The notes beneath the pieces are model-generated. The model ran no database searches and had not been told where the DNA came from. It saw only the letters and a program-made list of their open reading frames with translations. Below, in pieces: positions 1 through 9,600 of a stretch of DNA of 64,000 nt; position 1 is the stretch's first letter, and every line of letters begins with the position of its first letter. A program made the translations under genes and the position numbers. This stretch comes from Inquilinus sp052078665 (GTDB taxonomy: Bacteria > Pseudomonadota > Alphaproteobacteria > DSM-16000 > Inquilinaceae), in NCBI RefSeq assembly GCF_052078665.1, contig NZ_JBQJIK010000001.1, positions 1-64,000 of the forward strand, given 5' to 3'.

Positions 1-48
1 CTTCAGGCCCTCGGCCTCGCCTCCGTCGCCGACCCGCTCACCGCTTAA
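1..48 (+). CDS. 3' end of an unidentified gene
   Basis: Frame 1 stays open from the first base and reads LQALGLASVADPLTA before a TAA stop. Fifteen residues are too few to name a family. The stop lies in a TTAA tetranucleotide whose reverse complement is also the stop of the convergent nucleotidase gene, which fits two real genes meeting tail to tail. The reading is an inference from that geometry. Confidence 0.4.
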   Translation, partial: LQALGLASVADPLTA

Positions 49-2072
49 TCCCCCGAACCGCCGGATACGGACCCGTATGTCCGGTGGTGTGGGAGGGGGG
101 AGCCGCGAGGCTTCCCCCTATCCCGATAGTCGAACACCAGCCGGTACTTGGCGAAGCCGTCGCCGGCGTCGCCCACCGGCTCGATGGTCAGGCCGGGCGG
201 CACCGCCTGGGCGGCGGCCGGGGCGCCGGGGAAGGTGACGACCACGGATTTCGGCAGCGGTGCGAAGCTCCAATTGCCGTCGGCGGTGGGGTCGATCCGG
301 CCCTGCTCGTGGATGAAGCGCACCAGCACGTCGCGGTTGGTGTCCGGCGCCTCGACCACGATGTTCTTGCCGTCGAGGCCGGGGAAGCTGCCGCCGCCCC
401 CGGCACGGTAGTTGTTGGTGACGACGACGAACTCCTGCGTCTCGTCGATCGGCTTGCCCTGGAATTGCAGGTCGACGATGCGATGCGCGTCCGGCGCCGC
501 CAGCTTGCCGTCGCCGTCATAGCGCGAGGGCTGGGTCAGGTCGATGCGGTAGGTGACGCCGTCGATCACGTCGAAATTATAGGAGGGGAAGCCCGGGTCG
601 ATCAGCGGCTGCTCCCCGGTCTTCGCCGGATCGATCCGGTTGAAGATGCCGGCCGACCGCTCCAGCCATTCGCGCACGATGGCGCCGGAGACACGCACGG
701 CCCGCACCGTGTTCGGATACAGGTACAGATCGGCGACATTCTTGATCGCGATCGGCCCGGCCGGGACGCTGGTGTAATAGTCCGGCCCGCCGCGGCCGCC
801 GGCCTTGAATGGCGCCGCGGCGGACAGCAGCGGCAGCCCCGCGGCCGGGGTGCCGGCCAGCAGCGGCGCGACGTACCAGAGCTGGGCCTGGCTGACGATC
901 TGCACCGACGGGTCGTCCGCCACCAGGGCGAAGTAGCTGGTGATCGGGGCGGAGATCTCGCCCACCGGCTGGCGCACATAGGCCAGGGTGGCGTCATGCT
1001 CCGGCTGCGCCGCCGCGAGGATCTCCGGCTTCGACTCGACCAGCGGCACCACCTTGCGGTCCTTGCGCTCATAGATCGGCCGCGCCTCGGACTTGAAGGC
1101 CGCGACGGTCCAGGCGGTGCCGTCGCGCTCCAGCTCCAGGTCGATGATGCCGAGATGGCTGCCCCAGAACCCTGCCATCACCGCCGGGATGCCGTGCAGC
1201 GTGCCGCGCTCGGCGTCGACACCGTCGATGCCGGCGAAGTCCGGGCCGGGGAAGACCAGGTGCTGGTGGCCGGTCAGGATCACGTCGATGCCCGGCACCT
1301 CGGCCAGGAACAGGGCCGCATTCTCCTCGCCGCCCTCGCGCGGGCCGCCGGCGATGCCGGAATGGCACAGCGCCACCACCACCTCGGCGCCCGCCTGGCG
1401 CAGCTCCGGCACATAGCGCTTCGCGGCGTCGACGATGTCGGTGGTGGTGACATGGCCGTCGAGATGGCCCTGATCCCACTGCATGATCTGCGGCGGCACG
1501 AAGCCGATGACGCCGATCTTCACCGGCACCGCGGCGCCGGATTCGTCCTTCAGGCTGCGCTCCAGGATCTTGTAGGGGGGCAAATAGGGGCTGCCGTCGG
1601 TCTTCAGCAGGTTGGCGCAGACCAGCGGGAAGTTCGCCCCCTGCATCATCGCCTTGCCGAGATAGTCGAGCCCGTAGTTGAACTCGTGGTTGCCCATGGT
1701 GCCGCAGTCATAGGCCAAGAGGTTCATGGCCTTGACGATCGGGTGCACCGCGCCGCCGTCCAGGCCGCGCTGATAGGCGATGTAGTCGCCCATCGGGTTG
1801 CCCTGGATCACGTCGCCATTGTCGAACAGCAGGACGTTGCCGGCCTCGGCCCGGGCGGCGGCCAGCACCGCGGCGGTGCGGGCCAGGCCCATCGTGTCGT
1901 CGCCCTTGTCGCGGTAGTAGTCGTAGGGGAAGACGGCGACATGCAGGTCCGTCGTCTCCAGGATCCGCAGCTTCAGCGTCGGCGCCGCGGCCCGCAGCAC
2001 GGCGGGGGCCAGGCCGATTGCGGCGGCGGCGACGCCCGCCTTCAGGGTGGTGCGGCGGGTGAGGTCGGGCAT
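45..2072 (-). CDS. cpdB: Periplasmic 2',3'-cyclic-nucleotide 2'-phosphodiesterase/3'-nucleotidase
   Basis: The product is 675 residues, close to the usual length of CpdB enzymes, which hydrolyse 2',3'-cyclic nucleotides and 3'-nucleotides in the periplasm. A twin-arginine signal (RRTTLK, residues 6-11) is followed by a hydrophobic Ala-rich stretch, so Tat export is likely. The metallophosphatase domain shows the metal-binding DLH (about 42-44), GDVIQGNP, GNHEFNYG and GHQH motifs. A C-terminal 5'-nucleotidase substrate domain follows from about residue 360, including the stretch ending LYLYPNTV. The start is supported by AGGAG five bases upstream. The last 20 residues are Gly/Ser/Arg-rich and look like a non-conserved tail. 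No operon partner is evident. The specific enzyme name is inferred from family resemblance. Confidence 0.88.
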   Translation of the reverse strand: MPDLTRRTTLKAGVAAAAIGLAPAVLRAAAPTLKLRILETTDLHVAVFPYDYYRDKGDDTMGLARTAAVLAAARAEAGNVLLFDNGDVIQGNPMGDYIAYQRGLDGGAVHPIVKAMNLLAYDCGTMGNHEFNYGLDYLGKAMMQGANFPLVCANLLKTDGSPYLPPYKILERSLKDESGAAVPVKIGVIGFVPPQIMQWDQGHLDGHVTTTDIVDAAKRYVPELRQAGAEVVVALCHSGIAGGPREGGEENAALFLAEVPGIDVILTGHQHLVFPGPDFAGIDGVDAERGTLHGIPAVMAGFWGSHLGIIDLELERDGTAWTVAAFKSEARPIYERKDRKVVPLVESKPEILAAAQPEHDATLAYVRQPVGEISAPITSYFALVADDPSVQIVSQAQLWYVAPLLAGTPAAGLPLLSAAAPFKAGGRGGPDYYTSVPAGPIAIKNVADLYLYPNTVRAVRVSGAIVREWLERSAGIFNRIDPAKTGEQPLIDPGFPSYNFDVIDGVTYRIDLTQPSRYDGDGKLAAPDAHRIVDLQFQGKPIDETQEFVVVTNNYRAGGGGSFPGLDGKNIVVEAPDTNRDVLVRFIHEQGRIDPTADGNWSFAPLPKSVVVTFPGAPAAAQAVPPGLTIEPVGDAGDGFAKYRLVFDYRDRGKPRGSPLPHHRTYGSVSGGSGD

Positions 2073-2237
2073 GCGGCGCTCCTGCGGCTGGGACGCGCCA
2101 GTCTAGAGCGAAGGAGGTTGCGGTTCCTAGAGGATGGCGAGCTGAACGCCACGGTGCGGCAGCCGGCGGGAACGCCCTGGGCCTGACCGGGCCGCGGACC
2201 GGGCGGGGCGTGGGCCGCCCTCGCCCGGCCGCCGTGG

Positions 2238-2423
2238 TCAGCTGGAGGCGGTGGTGTCGTCGGTCGGCGCTTCCGGGCCGTTCTTCTTGATCGACTCGAT
2301 GGCGTTCTTGGCCGAGGCCTTGCTGGCGTAGCCCTCGGTCGAGAAGATCGTCTCGGAGTTGTACTTGAACCGCACCCGGAACTCGCCGGCCTTGTCCTTG
2401 TAGATCTCGAACTTGTGCGCCAT
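2238..2423 (-). CDS. YegP/DUF1508-family small protein
   Basis: This 61-residue protein begins MAHKFEIYKDKAGEFRVRF, the typical opening of UPF0339/DUF1508 proteins. It continues with a short beta-strand unit and the helix-forming SKASAKNAIESIKKN. The frame is open further upstream, but the chosen ATG has a GGAGGGG ribosome site about 8 bases away and matches family N-termini. E. coli YegP has two tandem copies of this unit, while this protein has one. The molecular role of the family is not established. It follows the ScfR-like gene on the same strand by about 90 bases and could be read through from it. Confidence 0.82.
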   Translation of the reverse strand: MAHKFEIYKDKAGEFRVRFKYNSETIFSTEGYASKASAKNAIESIKKNGPEAPTDDTTASS

Positions 2424-2516
2424 GGGTCGTCCCCTCCGGGATTGAGACATTCGCCGGGCAGTTTGATCGCGATATCCCAATATTCGCAAGCGGCTTTGTT
2501 GAAGGATCGCAAGTTC

Positions 2517-3959
2517 TTACGCAGCCGGGGTGAACTGATAGGGGGTGGCGCCGCGCAAATTCTCGTCCACCGACAGCACGTGGTTCAGCGGCGGGAAGGC
2601 GCGCTGGTCGCAATCCGGCCGCTCGCACAGCCGGCAATGCAGCCCGATCGGCGCCGCCGCCTCGTCGGAAGCGAGGTCGATGCCGTCGGCATAGACCAGC
2701 TGCGCCGCATGGGCGATCTCGCAGCCCAGCGCCAAGGCGAAGCTCTGCCCCTGCGCGCGGAAACCGGCGCCGGGCTTGGACACGGTGCGGGCGATGGTGA
2801 ACCAGCGGCTGCCGTCCGACAGCTCCGCCACCTGGGTCTGGACCCGGCCGGGCGAGCGGAAGGCGTCGGGCAGGATCCACAGCGGGCAGGCGCCGCCCAT
2901 CCGGGCGAAGGCGGAGTTGGTGGCGCCCAGGCGCTTCGACACGTTGCCGGCCTTGTCGCTGCGGATCAGGAAGAAGGGGACGCCCTTGGCGCCCTGGCGC
3001 TGCAGCGTGGTCAGGCGGACCGAGACCTGCTCGAACGACGCCTCGAAGCGGCTCTGCAGCACCTCGATGTCGTAGCGCAGCGCCGTCGCCGCCCGCCAGA
3101 ACCGGTCGTAGGGCATCATCACTGCCCCGGCCAGGTAGTTGGCCAGGACGATGCGGCCGAGCCGCGACGCCGCCGGGCCGGAGAAGGCGACCGGCGCCAC
3201 CATCTCGTCCAAGAGGGCGCGGTACTTGATCAGCGCGATCTGCACCGCGAGGTGGAAGCTGCGGCTGGGCAAAGGCAGCATCTCGGACAGCAGGATGCGG
3301 CGGCCGTGCCGGTCGTAGCGGCGGCGCACCGGCCCCATCACCTCGACCGGCATCACCTTGACCCGCAGGGTCAGCTCCTCGTCAAGATAGCGGATCAGCC
3401 CCGGGAACAGGGCCCCGGGCTCGATCGCGCCGGCCTGCCAGATCTCCTCCGCCGCCGTCTCCAGCTCCGGGAAATGGTGGCCATGCGCCTGCACCCAGTC
3501 GCGCACCTCGTCCAGCGGCGAGGCGGATTCGGCGATGTCCGGCGCCGATTGCTTCTCGGCCAGCAGGCGCAGCGTCTCCCGCCCCTCGCGATAGGCCTGG
3601 TACAGGGCCAGCACCGCCTCGGCCGCGGCCGGCGCCTGGGCGGCCAGGTCCATGATGTCCTGCCGCTTCAGCCCGGCCGTGCCCGGCCGCGGCGTGGCGA
3701 ACAGCGGGTCGCCGAACACCTCGGACAGGCCGCCGACCAGCCGCTCGCCCTCATCCTCGGCGAAGCTGGCGAGGTCGAGGTCGAAGATCTGGCCCAGCTT
3801 CAGCAGGATCTCGACCGTCACCGGCCGCTGGTTGCTCTCGATCAGGTTGAGATAGGAGGCGGAGATGGCCAGCCGCTCCGCCAACAGGGCCTGGGTGACC
3901 TCGCGGTCGCGCCGCAGCCGCCGGATCTTGTGCCCCAGCATCGGCTTGCGCGCGGCCAT
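2517..3959 (-). CDS. XRE-family short-chain fatty acyl regulator (ScfR/RamB type)
   Basis: The 480-residue protein opens with an XRE helix-turn-helix (about residues 8-65, including SASYLNLIESNQRPVTVEIL). A long middle region of the IrrE-like/DUF955 type follows, and the C-terminal DUF2083 region carries the cysteine cluster HCRLCERPDC. This architecture is that of RamB/PrpR/ScfR regulators, which control glyoxylate, acetate or propionate genes in response to acyl-CoA status. It is divergent from isocitrate lyase across a 163-base gap, which supports direct control of aceA, as RamB does in Corynebacterium. The start has GGAGA seven bases upstream. The target assignment is inference from context, while the family assignment is firm. 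Confidence 0.85.
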   Translation of the reverse strand: MAARKPMLGHKIRRLRRDREVTQALLAERLAISASYLNLIESNQRPVTVEILLKLGQIFDLDLASFAEDEGERLVGGLSEVFGDPLFATPRPGTAGLKRQDIMDLAAQAPAAAEAVLALYQAYREGRETLRLLAEKQSAPDIAESASPLDEVRDWVQAHGHHFPELETAAEEIWQAGAIEPGALFPGLIRYLDEELTLRVKVMPVEVMGPVRRRYDRHGRRILLSEMLPLPSRSFHLAVQIALIKYRALLDEMVAPVAFSGPAASRLGRIVLANYLAGAVMMPYDRFWRAATALRYDIEVLQSRFEASFEQVSVRLTTLQRQGAKGVPFFLIRSDKAGNVSKRLGATNSAFARMGGACPLWILPDAFRSPGRVQTQVAELSDGSRWFTIARTVSKPGAGFRAQGQSFALALGCEIAHAAQLVYADGIDLASDEAAAPIGLHCRLCERPDCDQRAFPPLNHVLSVDENLRGATPYQFTPAA

Positions 3960-3972
3960 CGATCTTCTCCGA

Positions 3973-4005
3973 TTTACAAAACTGACATCAATAAACTTTA
4001 CAACA
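3973..4005. promoter_or_regulatory. Paired TTTACAAnA sites between scfR-like gene and aceA
   Basis: Two near-identical 9-mers lie on the same strand, TTTACAAAA at 3973-3981 and TTTACAACA at 3997-4005. They are spaced 24 bases start to start in an AT-rich patch of otherwise GC-rich DNA. On the other strand they read as TTTTGTAAA and TGTTGTAAA, resembling the AAn-TTTGCAAA-like boxes of RamB-type regulators. They sit just upstream of the regulator start and could be its operator. Binding is inferred. Confidence 0.45.
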
Positions 4006-4019
4006 TTTCCCTTTCACGC

Positions 4020-4034
4020 TCAACGCCGCGTTGA
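4020..4034. promoter_or_regulatory. Perfect 7-1-7 inverted repeat upstream of aceA
   Basis: TCAACGC-C-GCGTTGA is an exact palindrome with a single central base, 89 bases before the isocitrate lyase start. It may be an operator for a dimeric regulator. No T tract follows it, so a terminator is unlikely. Confidence 0.4.
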
Positions 4035-4122
4035 CGCTGCCTGGAGCCGCACCCAACATCATTCCCATCACCGCAGCGCAGCATGGCGCGCTGTCCGGAA
4101 CGGAATGAAAAGGATTTACAGG

Positions 4123-5400
4123 ATGGCTCCCCTCGACTCTCCGACCCCGATCCGAACTCAGGCCGGTCGCTTCGACGGCATCGTCCGGGACTACGCCCCG
4201 GCCGACGTCGACCGGCTGCGCGGATCGGTCCGGATCGAGCACACGCTGGCCCGGCTCGGCGCCGAGCGGCTGTGGGAGCTGATGTACAAGCGCGACTTCG
4301 TCAATTCGCTCGGCGCCACCAACGGCACCCAGGCGATGCAGCAGGTCCGCGCCGGGCTGGAGGCGATCTACCTGTCCGGCTGGCAGGTGGCGGCCGACGC
4401 CAACACCGCCGGCCAGATGTACCCGGACCAGAGCCTGTACCCGGCGGATTCGGTGCCGGAGGCGGTGCGCCGGATCAATCGCACGCTGCAGCGCGCCGAC
4501 CAGATCGAGCATGCCGAGGGCGGCGCCAAGCGCCACTGGTTCGCGCCGATCGTGGCCGATGCCGAGGCCGGCTTCGGCGGCCCGCTGAACGCCTTCGAGC
4601 TGATGAAGGCGATGATCGAGGCCGGCGCCGCGGGCGTGCATTTCGAGGACCAGCTGGCGTCGGAGAAGAAGTGCGGCCATCTCGGCGGCAAGGTGCTGGT
4701 GCCGATCCGCAGCTTCATCCGCACCCTCAACGCCGCCCGCCTCGCCGCCGACGTGATGGACGTGCCGACCGTGCTGCTGGCCCGCACCGATGCGGAGAGC
4801 GCCAAGCTGATCACCAGCGACATCGACGAGCGCGACCATCCCTTCATCGACCGGACCCAGCGCACCGAGGAGGGCTTCCATCCGATCAAGCCGGAGAACC
4901 GGATGGAGTACTGCATCGCCCGCGGCCTGGCCTTCGCGCCCTATGCCGACCTGCTGTGGATGGAGACCTCGAAGCCCGATCTCGGCCAGGCCAAGCGCTT
5001 CGCCGAGGGCATCCACCGGCAGTTCCCGGGCAAGCTGCTGTCCTACAACTGCTCGCCCAGCTTCAACTGGAAGGCCAATCTGGACGACGCCACCATCGCC
5101 AAGTTCCAGCGCGAGCTGGGAGCCATGGGCTACAAGTTCCAGTTCATCACCCTGGCCGGCTTCCACAGCCTGAACTTCGCCACCTTCGAGCTGGCGCGCG
5201 GCTACAAGGAGCGGCAGATGGCCGCCTATTCCGAGCTGCAGCAGGCGGAGTTCGCGGCCGAGGCCCAGGGCTACACCGCGACCAAGCACCAGCGCGAGGT
5301 CGGCACCGGCTATTTCGACGCCGTCAGCCTCGCCATCTCCGGCGGCAAGGCCTCGACCACCGCGCTCGGCGAATCGACCGAAGCCGCCCAGTTCCACTGA
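4123..5400 (+). CDS. aceA: Isocitrate lyase
   Basis: This glyoxylate-shunt enzyme cleaves isocitrate to glyoxylate and succinate in the cytosol. The 425-residue product carries the family signature KKCGHLGGK with the catalytic cysteine at about residue 184. It also has ADANTAGQMYPDQSLYP, the metal-site stretch APIVADAEAGFGG and a late SYNCSPSFNWK segment. The length is normal. The chosen start MAPLDS follows an AAAGGA site by about eight bases. An ATG 18 bases upstream (MKRIYR) is in frame but has no better ribosome site. The DUF4170 gene follows after 28 bases and is probably co-transcribed. Expression is likely tied to acetate or fatty-acid use through the divergent ScfR-type regulator, which is inferred from position. 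Confidence 0.95.
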   Translation: MAPLDSPTPIRTQAGRFDGIVRDYAPADVDRLRGSVRIEHTLARLGAERLWELMYKRDFVNSLGATNGTQAMQQVRAGLEAIYLSGWQVAADANTAGQMYPDQSLYPADSVPEAVRRINRTLQRADQIEHAEGGAKRHWFAPIVADAEAGFGGPLNAFELMKAMIEAGAAGVHFEDQLASEKKCGHLGGKVLVPIRSFIRTLNAARLAADVMDVPTVLLARTDAESAKLITSDIDERDHPFIDRTQRTEEGFHPIKPENRMEYCIARGLAFAPYADLLWMETSKPDLGQAKRFAEGIHRQFPGKLLSYNCSPSFNWKANLDDATIAKFQRELGAMGYKFQFITLAGFHSLNFATFELARGYKERQMAAYSELQQAEFAAEAQGYTATKHQREVGTGYFDAVSLAISGGKASTTALGESTEAAQFH

Positions 5401-5428
5401 TCATCTGCGCCCGAAGGAGGATACCCCC

Positions 5429-5623
5429 ATGACGAACCGCTTCTGGATCATCGGCGGCGAATATGCCGACACCCGCTTCGACCGGCTGGTCGGCGGCACC
5501 GAAAGCCTGCAGGGCCCGTTCGAGAACTACGACGAGGCGCTGCACGCCTGGCGGCAGCTGGCCTCGGCCACCACCAGCAACGCGCATCAGCGCTACACCA
5601 TCGCGCATGAGGGCGCCCGGTAG
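5429..5623 (+). CDS. DUF4170 domain-containing small protein
   Basis: This 64-residue protein starts MTNRFWIIGGEYADTRFDRL and has the GPFENYDEALHAWRQL and RYTIAHE stretches typical of DUF4170, a short alphaproteobacterial family of unknown function. An AAGGAGGA ribosome site lies seven bases before the ATG. It sits 28 bases after aceA and ahead of two strong terminators, so it is probably the last gene of the aceA transcript. No signal peptide or catalytic motif is visible. Confidence 0.85.
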   Translation: MTNRFWIIGGEYADTRFDRLVGGTESLQGPFENYDEALHAWRQLASATTSNAHQRYTIAHEGAR

Positions 5624-5642
5624 GGTTCTCTGATTCGCGACC

Positions 5643-5680
5643 GGGCCGGGCGGCGCGGGCGCACCGCCCGGCCCTTTCTC
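5643..5680 (+). terminator. Intrinsic terminator after aceA-DUF4170
   Basis: An exact 11-bp stem (GGGCCGGGCGG with CCGCCCGGCCC) around a 10-base loop is followed by TTTCTC, starting 20 bases after the DUF4170 stop. Confidence 0.75.
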
Positions 5681-5712
5681 CACGAAGCCGACCCCTCAGA
5701 AGACCCCGCTCA

Positions 5713-5747
5713 GGCCCGGCCGATCCGTTCGGCCGGGCCACTTTTCC
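5713..5747 (+). terminator. Second tandem terminator
   Basis: A perfect 10-bp stem (GGCCCGGCCG with CGGCCGGGCC) is followed by ACTTTTCC. Together with the preceding hairpin it insulates the aceA transcript from the convergent toxin-immunity operon. Confidence 0.7.
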
Positions 5748-5760
5748 GTGCGGGCAGGGG

Positions 5761-6675
5761 CTATACGGCGCCTTCGACCACGCCGCGCGGCAGATAGTCC
5801 GACCGGATCCCGACCGGCAAGCCCTGGTCGTGGCGCATCGCCGCCCAGGCCAGCGGGCCGAGGGCGATGAAGCCGGCCGGGTCGCTGTCCTGCGATTCGC
5901 CGGGATTGGCCTGGATGTCGGCCCAGTAGCGGCGGTGCAGCACCAGGGCGTTGCGCAGCGCCTGGTCGAACTTGGCCGCTTCCGAGTCGCGGTGCAGCAG
6001 CGTCAGCTCGATCTCCGGCGAGACGATGAACTGGGCATAGTCGCGGGAAGCGGGCGCCAGCGCGGTGTCGTTGCAGCCCTGGATCGCCTGCAGCAGCAGC
6101 TGGTTGCCGGCGGCGTCGCCGCGCAGCAGGGCCTGCAGCCCCTGGGCATGGGCCAGGCCGTAGATCCGATCCTCCGCCGCTGGGGGCTGCCGTGCGACGC
6201 GGTCGACCGGCACCTGCGCGAACAGGTCCAGCGCGATCCGGTCGCGCGTGGCCAGGGCGGCGTGGCAGGCCTGGACCAGCCGGCGCGGGGTCAGCCCCAC
6301 CGGCGGCTCCCGTCCGCGCGGCAGCTCGACCGGACCCCGGGGGTCCGGCGGGCCCGGCGGGCCGAGATCGACCCGCAGCGGCGGCCCCGCCGGCGTCACC
6401 ATCACGCCGGCGGCCATGGCCGCCCGCGCGCTCAGCCGCAGCCGCGACGGCACCTCGTCCTCCGGCCCCAGCAGCTGGCGCAGCCCGGCCAGGGCCAGGG
6501 CTTCCTCGGTCAGCGGCACCAGGTTGCCGGGGCGCTCGGCCAGGCTGTCGCGCAGCCTCGGGATCTCCCGGGCCCGGCGCTCCGCCCGCGCCGCCAGCGC
6601 CTCACGGTCGCGGCCGGGCCGGTGCCGGGCCACGAAGCCGGCGCTGTCCCCGTCCATGGCCCTGCCGCCGGTCAT
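5761..6675 (-). CDS. Imm49-family immunity protein
   Basis: The 304-residue protein ends with the block typical of the Imm49 family: FDQALRNALVLHRRYWADI, then GFIALGPLAWAAMRHDQG, then SDYLPRG. Imm49 proteins are helical immunity partners in polymorphic toxin systems. The gene starts inside the stop of the large toxin gene (ATGA overlap at 6672-6675), so the two are translationally coupled, as expected for a cognate pair. The N-terminal 130 residues are Arg/Pro/Gly-rich and less family-like. There is no signal peptide, so it should act in the cytoplasm, fitting a nuclease toxin. That it neutralises this particular toxin is inferred from the overlap. Confidence 0.83.
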   Translation of the reverse strand: MTGGRAMDGDSAGFVARHRPGRDREALAARAERRAREIPRLRDSLAERPGNLVPLTEEALALAGLRQLLGPEDEVPSRLRLSARAAMAAGVMVTPAGPPLRVDLGPPGPPDPRGPVELPRGREPPVGLTPRRLVQACHAALATRDRIALDLFAQVPVDRVARQPPAAEDRIYGLAHAQGLQALLRGDAAGNQLLLQAIQGCNDTALAPASRDYAQFIVSPEIELTLLHRDSEAAKFDQALRNALVLHRRYWADIQANPGESQDSDPAGFIALGPLAWAAMRHDQGLPVGIRSDYLPRGVVEGAV

Positions 6676-9600
6676 CGCCCCGTCCCCAGATCGAATTGCT
6701 TCGCCGTCGCCACCGGCGCCGTGGCACCGCTGGAGCCATGGCTGATCGGTGTCCGAACGGTGAGATACACGACCTCTGCCGGCTTGCCCTCCGGGGTCTC
6801 GCCGTGGCGGTAGGCACTCAACAGATCATTGCCGGTGGTCGCCGCCTGGCCGGTCATGTTGTCATCCATGTTGCGGGCGATGGCCACGAAGTATTCGGGC
6901 GTGCCCTGCGTCTCAACCCGTCCGTTCACCAGCCGGGTGCCGAGCGGCGAGCCGCCGCCCTTGGCCTCGACCACGATGAAGCGGATCTTGCCGTCCGGAA
7001 GCGTCTGCCGATAGACCTGATCGAAGTCGCCGGGGCGCGAGCCGGATCCGGGCCCGCCATATTCCAGTGCGGCGCCGCGGTACTGCTGCGCCACATAGCC
7101 CATGGCGCCCAGCTCGCCGATCTCGGCGCTCTGGTTCACCACCTCCTGGCCCTTGGCGTTCTTGACCGACGTGTCGGTGGCGGCGTCACGCTCCAGGACC
7201 GCGGTGTCGCGGTCGGTGAGGGCGGAATTGAACTGCGTCTGCTGTTCCGGGGTCAGCCCCGCCGGCAGGCTGATCCTCGCCGAGGCGCCGCCGGCGATGG
7301 CCGGGGCATAGGTCGGCAGGTGCCCCTCCGTCACCTCCTGGATCCGGTAGACGCCGTCGTCGCTCTTCACCAGGCCCAGCCGCGGATGGCTGCTGTCATA
7401 GGGGTCCGTCCGCACGATCTCGGGCACGGTCTCCAGCCCGGTGGTCCGGAAGTAATAGCCCTGGCCGGCATAGGGGCTGTTGTCGATCGCGTCGCCCAGC
7501 CCCGGCTGGATCTCCTCGGCCCGCGCCTGGCCGGTGCTGGGCGCCTCGACATCCATCTGGCTGGGGTCGGTGATCGTCCGCCCCACCGCCTCGTTCTGCT
7601 GGTCGAGATAGGCCCGGGTGGTCTGGATGTCGCCGCGCAGCGCGTCCTTCTGCTGCGCCGTCAGATTGGGATCGTCCAGCCGGCGCTGCAGGTCGGCGAT
7701 CCGGCGGTCGAGCTTGATGCCTTCGTATTTGATCGAATAGGCCAGGGTCCCGGGCTTGGGCTCGCCCGCCCAGCCTCGGACCAGGCCCTGCAGCCCGCGG
7801 TCCTGGGCCATCATCCGGGCGACGTCGCGGTGCAGGGCGATGTCGGCGTCGGTCGCCTGCTGCCCGGCCTTGATGGTGATCTCGCCGGTGTTCGGGTCCT
7901 GCACGATGCTGACCCGGTCGCCCTCGAGCTCGCTGGTCCGCACCACCGGCGGCTCATAGGCGGCGGTCAGCCGCCGGGTCAGCGCCGCCGGGTTGAACAT
8001 CTCGCCCGGCGACCGGGCCTGGCGGGCGCCGACGCCGATGGTGGCGCCCCAGAAGCCCATGGTCAGCAGGCCCTGCGCCCGCTGCTCCGGCGTCATCGAC
8101 CCCCAATTCGACGCCAGGTGGATGCCCATGTCGACGAAGGCGCCGGCATTGGCGGTGTTGGCCACCGCCTCGGTGGTGCCGATCACCCGGGCCGCCGCCG
8201 GGCTCAGCCGCGCCCCGGCGCCGGCCAGGCGGGTCAGCGCGCCGGCACTGGCGAAGGCGGCGATGCCGGTGCCGTTGGCGGCCAGGCCCAGCCACAGCAT
8301 CCGGGCGTCGCCGTCGGTGAAGGGGTTGATCGACTGGCCATGCTGCGACCGGTCGATCAGCGCGCTGCCGGTCTGGTACACGCCCCAGCCGCCGGCGGCG
8401 ACGCCGATGCCGACCAGGACCGGCGTCGCGGTGCCGCCGCTGCCGATGATCAGGGCGCCGCCGGCGATGATGCCGCCGACCAGGGCGGCGCCGTCGAAGA
8501 CGCTCTTCACCTCCTCCCACGTCGTGTCGACCGTCTTCGGCGTGTTGCCGTGCGACAGGTTCACCGTGCCGTCCGCCTTCAGGGTCAGATGGCCGTCGGT
8601 CGGGTAGGTGACGTCGCCGGGTGGCAGCTCGTTGTGGGCCTTCCAGTCCTCGAAGTCCTGGTAGCTGCGCCCGGTGTTGTCGACGAACTTGTCGCCGGAC
8701 GCGGTGTGCACCCGGAACAGCGTCAGCTGCACCGGGCCCGAGGCGTTGCTCGAATACTGGATCGGCAGCACCGTCACCTGGGCGTTCTCGCCGCCGACGG
8801 CGCGGATCTGAGCGACCACCTTGCCCACCGGGTCCTTGCCGGGCCCCTCGGCGTAGTAGGAGAGCTGGCCCTGGGCCACCTTGGACTGGGCTTCCTCCGG
8901 CGACATGCCCTTCGGCACTTCCGGCGGGAAGCCCATGGCGTAGCCGATGGTGTTGTCGAGATCGGTGCCCTGCAGGGTCTGCGGGTCGTCGCCGCGGCCG
9001 GTCAGGAACTGCTTCGCGTTGTCCTGCGCCTGCGGCCCGACGATCGCCGGGTTGGTCCAGGGATCGTCGGTCCGCTTCAGCGTGTCGGCGGTGATGCTGC
9101 GGTCGGCGCGGACCGTGGCCAGGGCGCCGACCCGGCCCTCCAGCCCGATCTTGCCGTCATTGCCGCCGCCGAACAGCAGCACCTGGCCCTGATGGGTGCC
9201 GAGGATGCCGTCCAGCCGCCGGCCCTCCGCATCCCGCTGCGTCGGGTCGTCCGGGAACCATTCGCGCGCCAGGGCCTGCGCCATCTCCTGTCGCAGGCCC
9301 TGGCGCTTGTCGATGTCGAACGGCGTGGTCTGGGCGAAGACGGTCTGCACCACGGCGCTGGCGGCCTGGCTCGGCGGGCCGTCATTCACGGCCGTCAGGA
9401 TCCGCTGCCGGGCCATCGCCTCGATGCCGTCGGCGCCGCCGCGGGATGCCAGCGCCTGCATGAAGCGGGCGGCGTTCTCCGGCCCCAGGGAGATGATGGT
9501 CCGCCGCAGCGCCGCGGTGGTCGCGGGCGTCTCGTTCAGGTCGCCGGAGGTGGCCTGCACCGTCCCCAGCACCAGCGCCAGGGCCTTGCTGTGCGGATCG

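Noticed and set aside
84..2186. 700-codon plus-strand open frame antisense to cpdB
   Set aside because: It is rich in Arg, Gly, Asp and His with no motif, as expected of an antisense frame in GC-rich DNA. The nucleotidase on the other strand is unmistakable.
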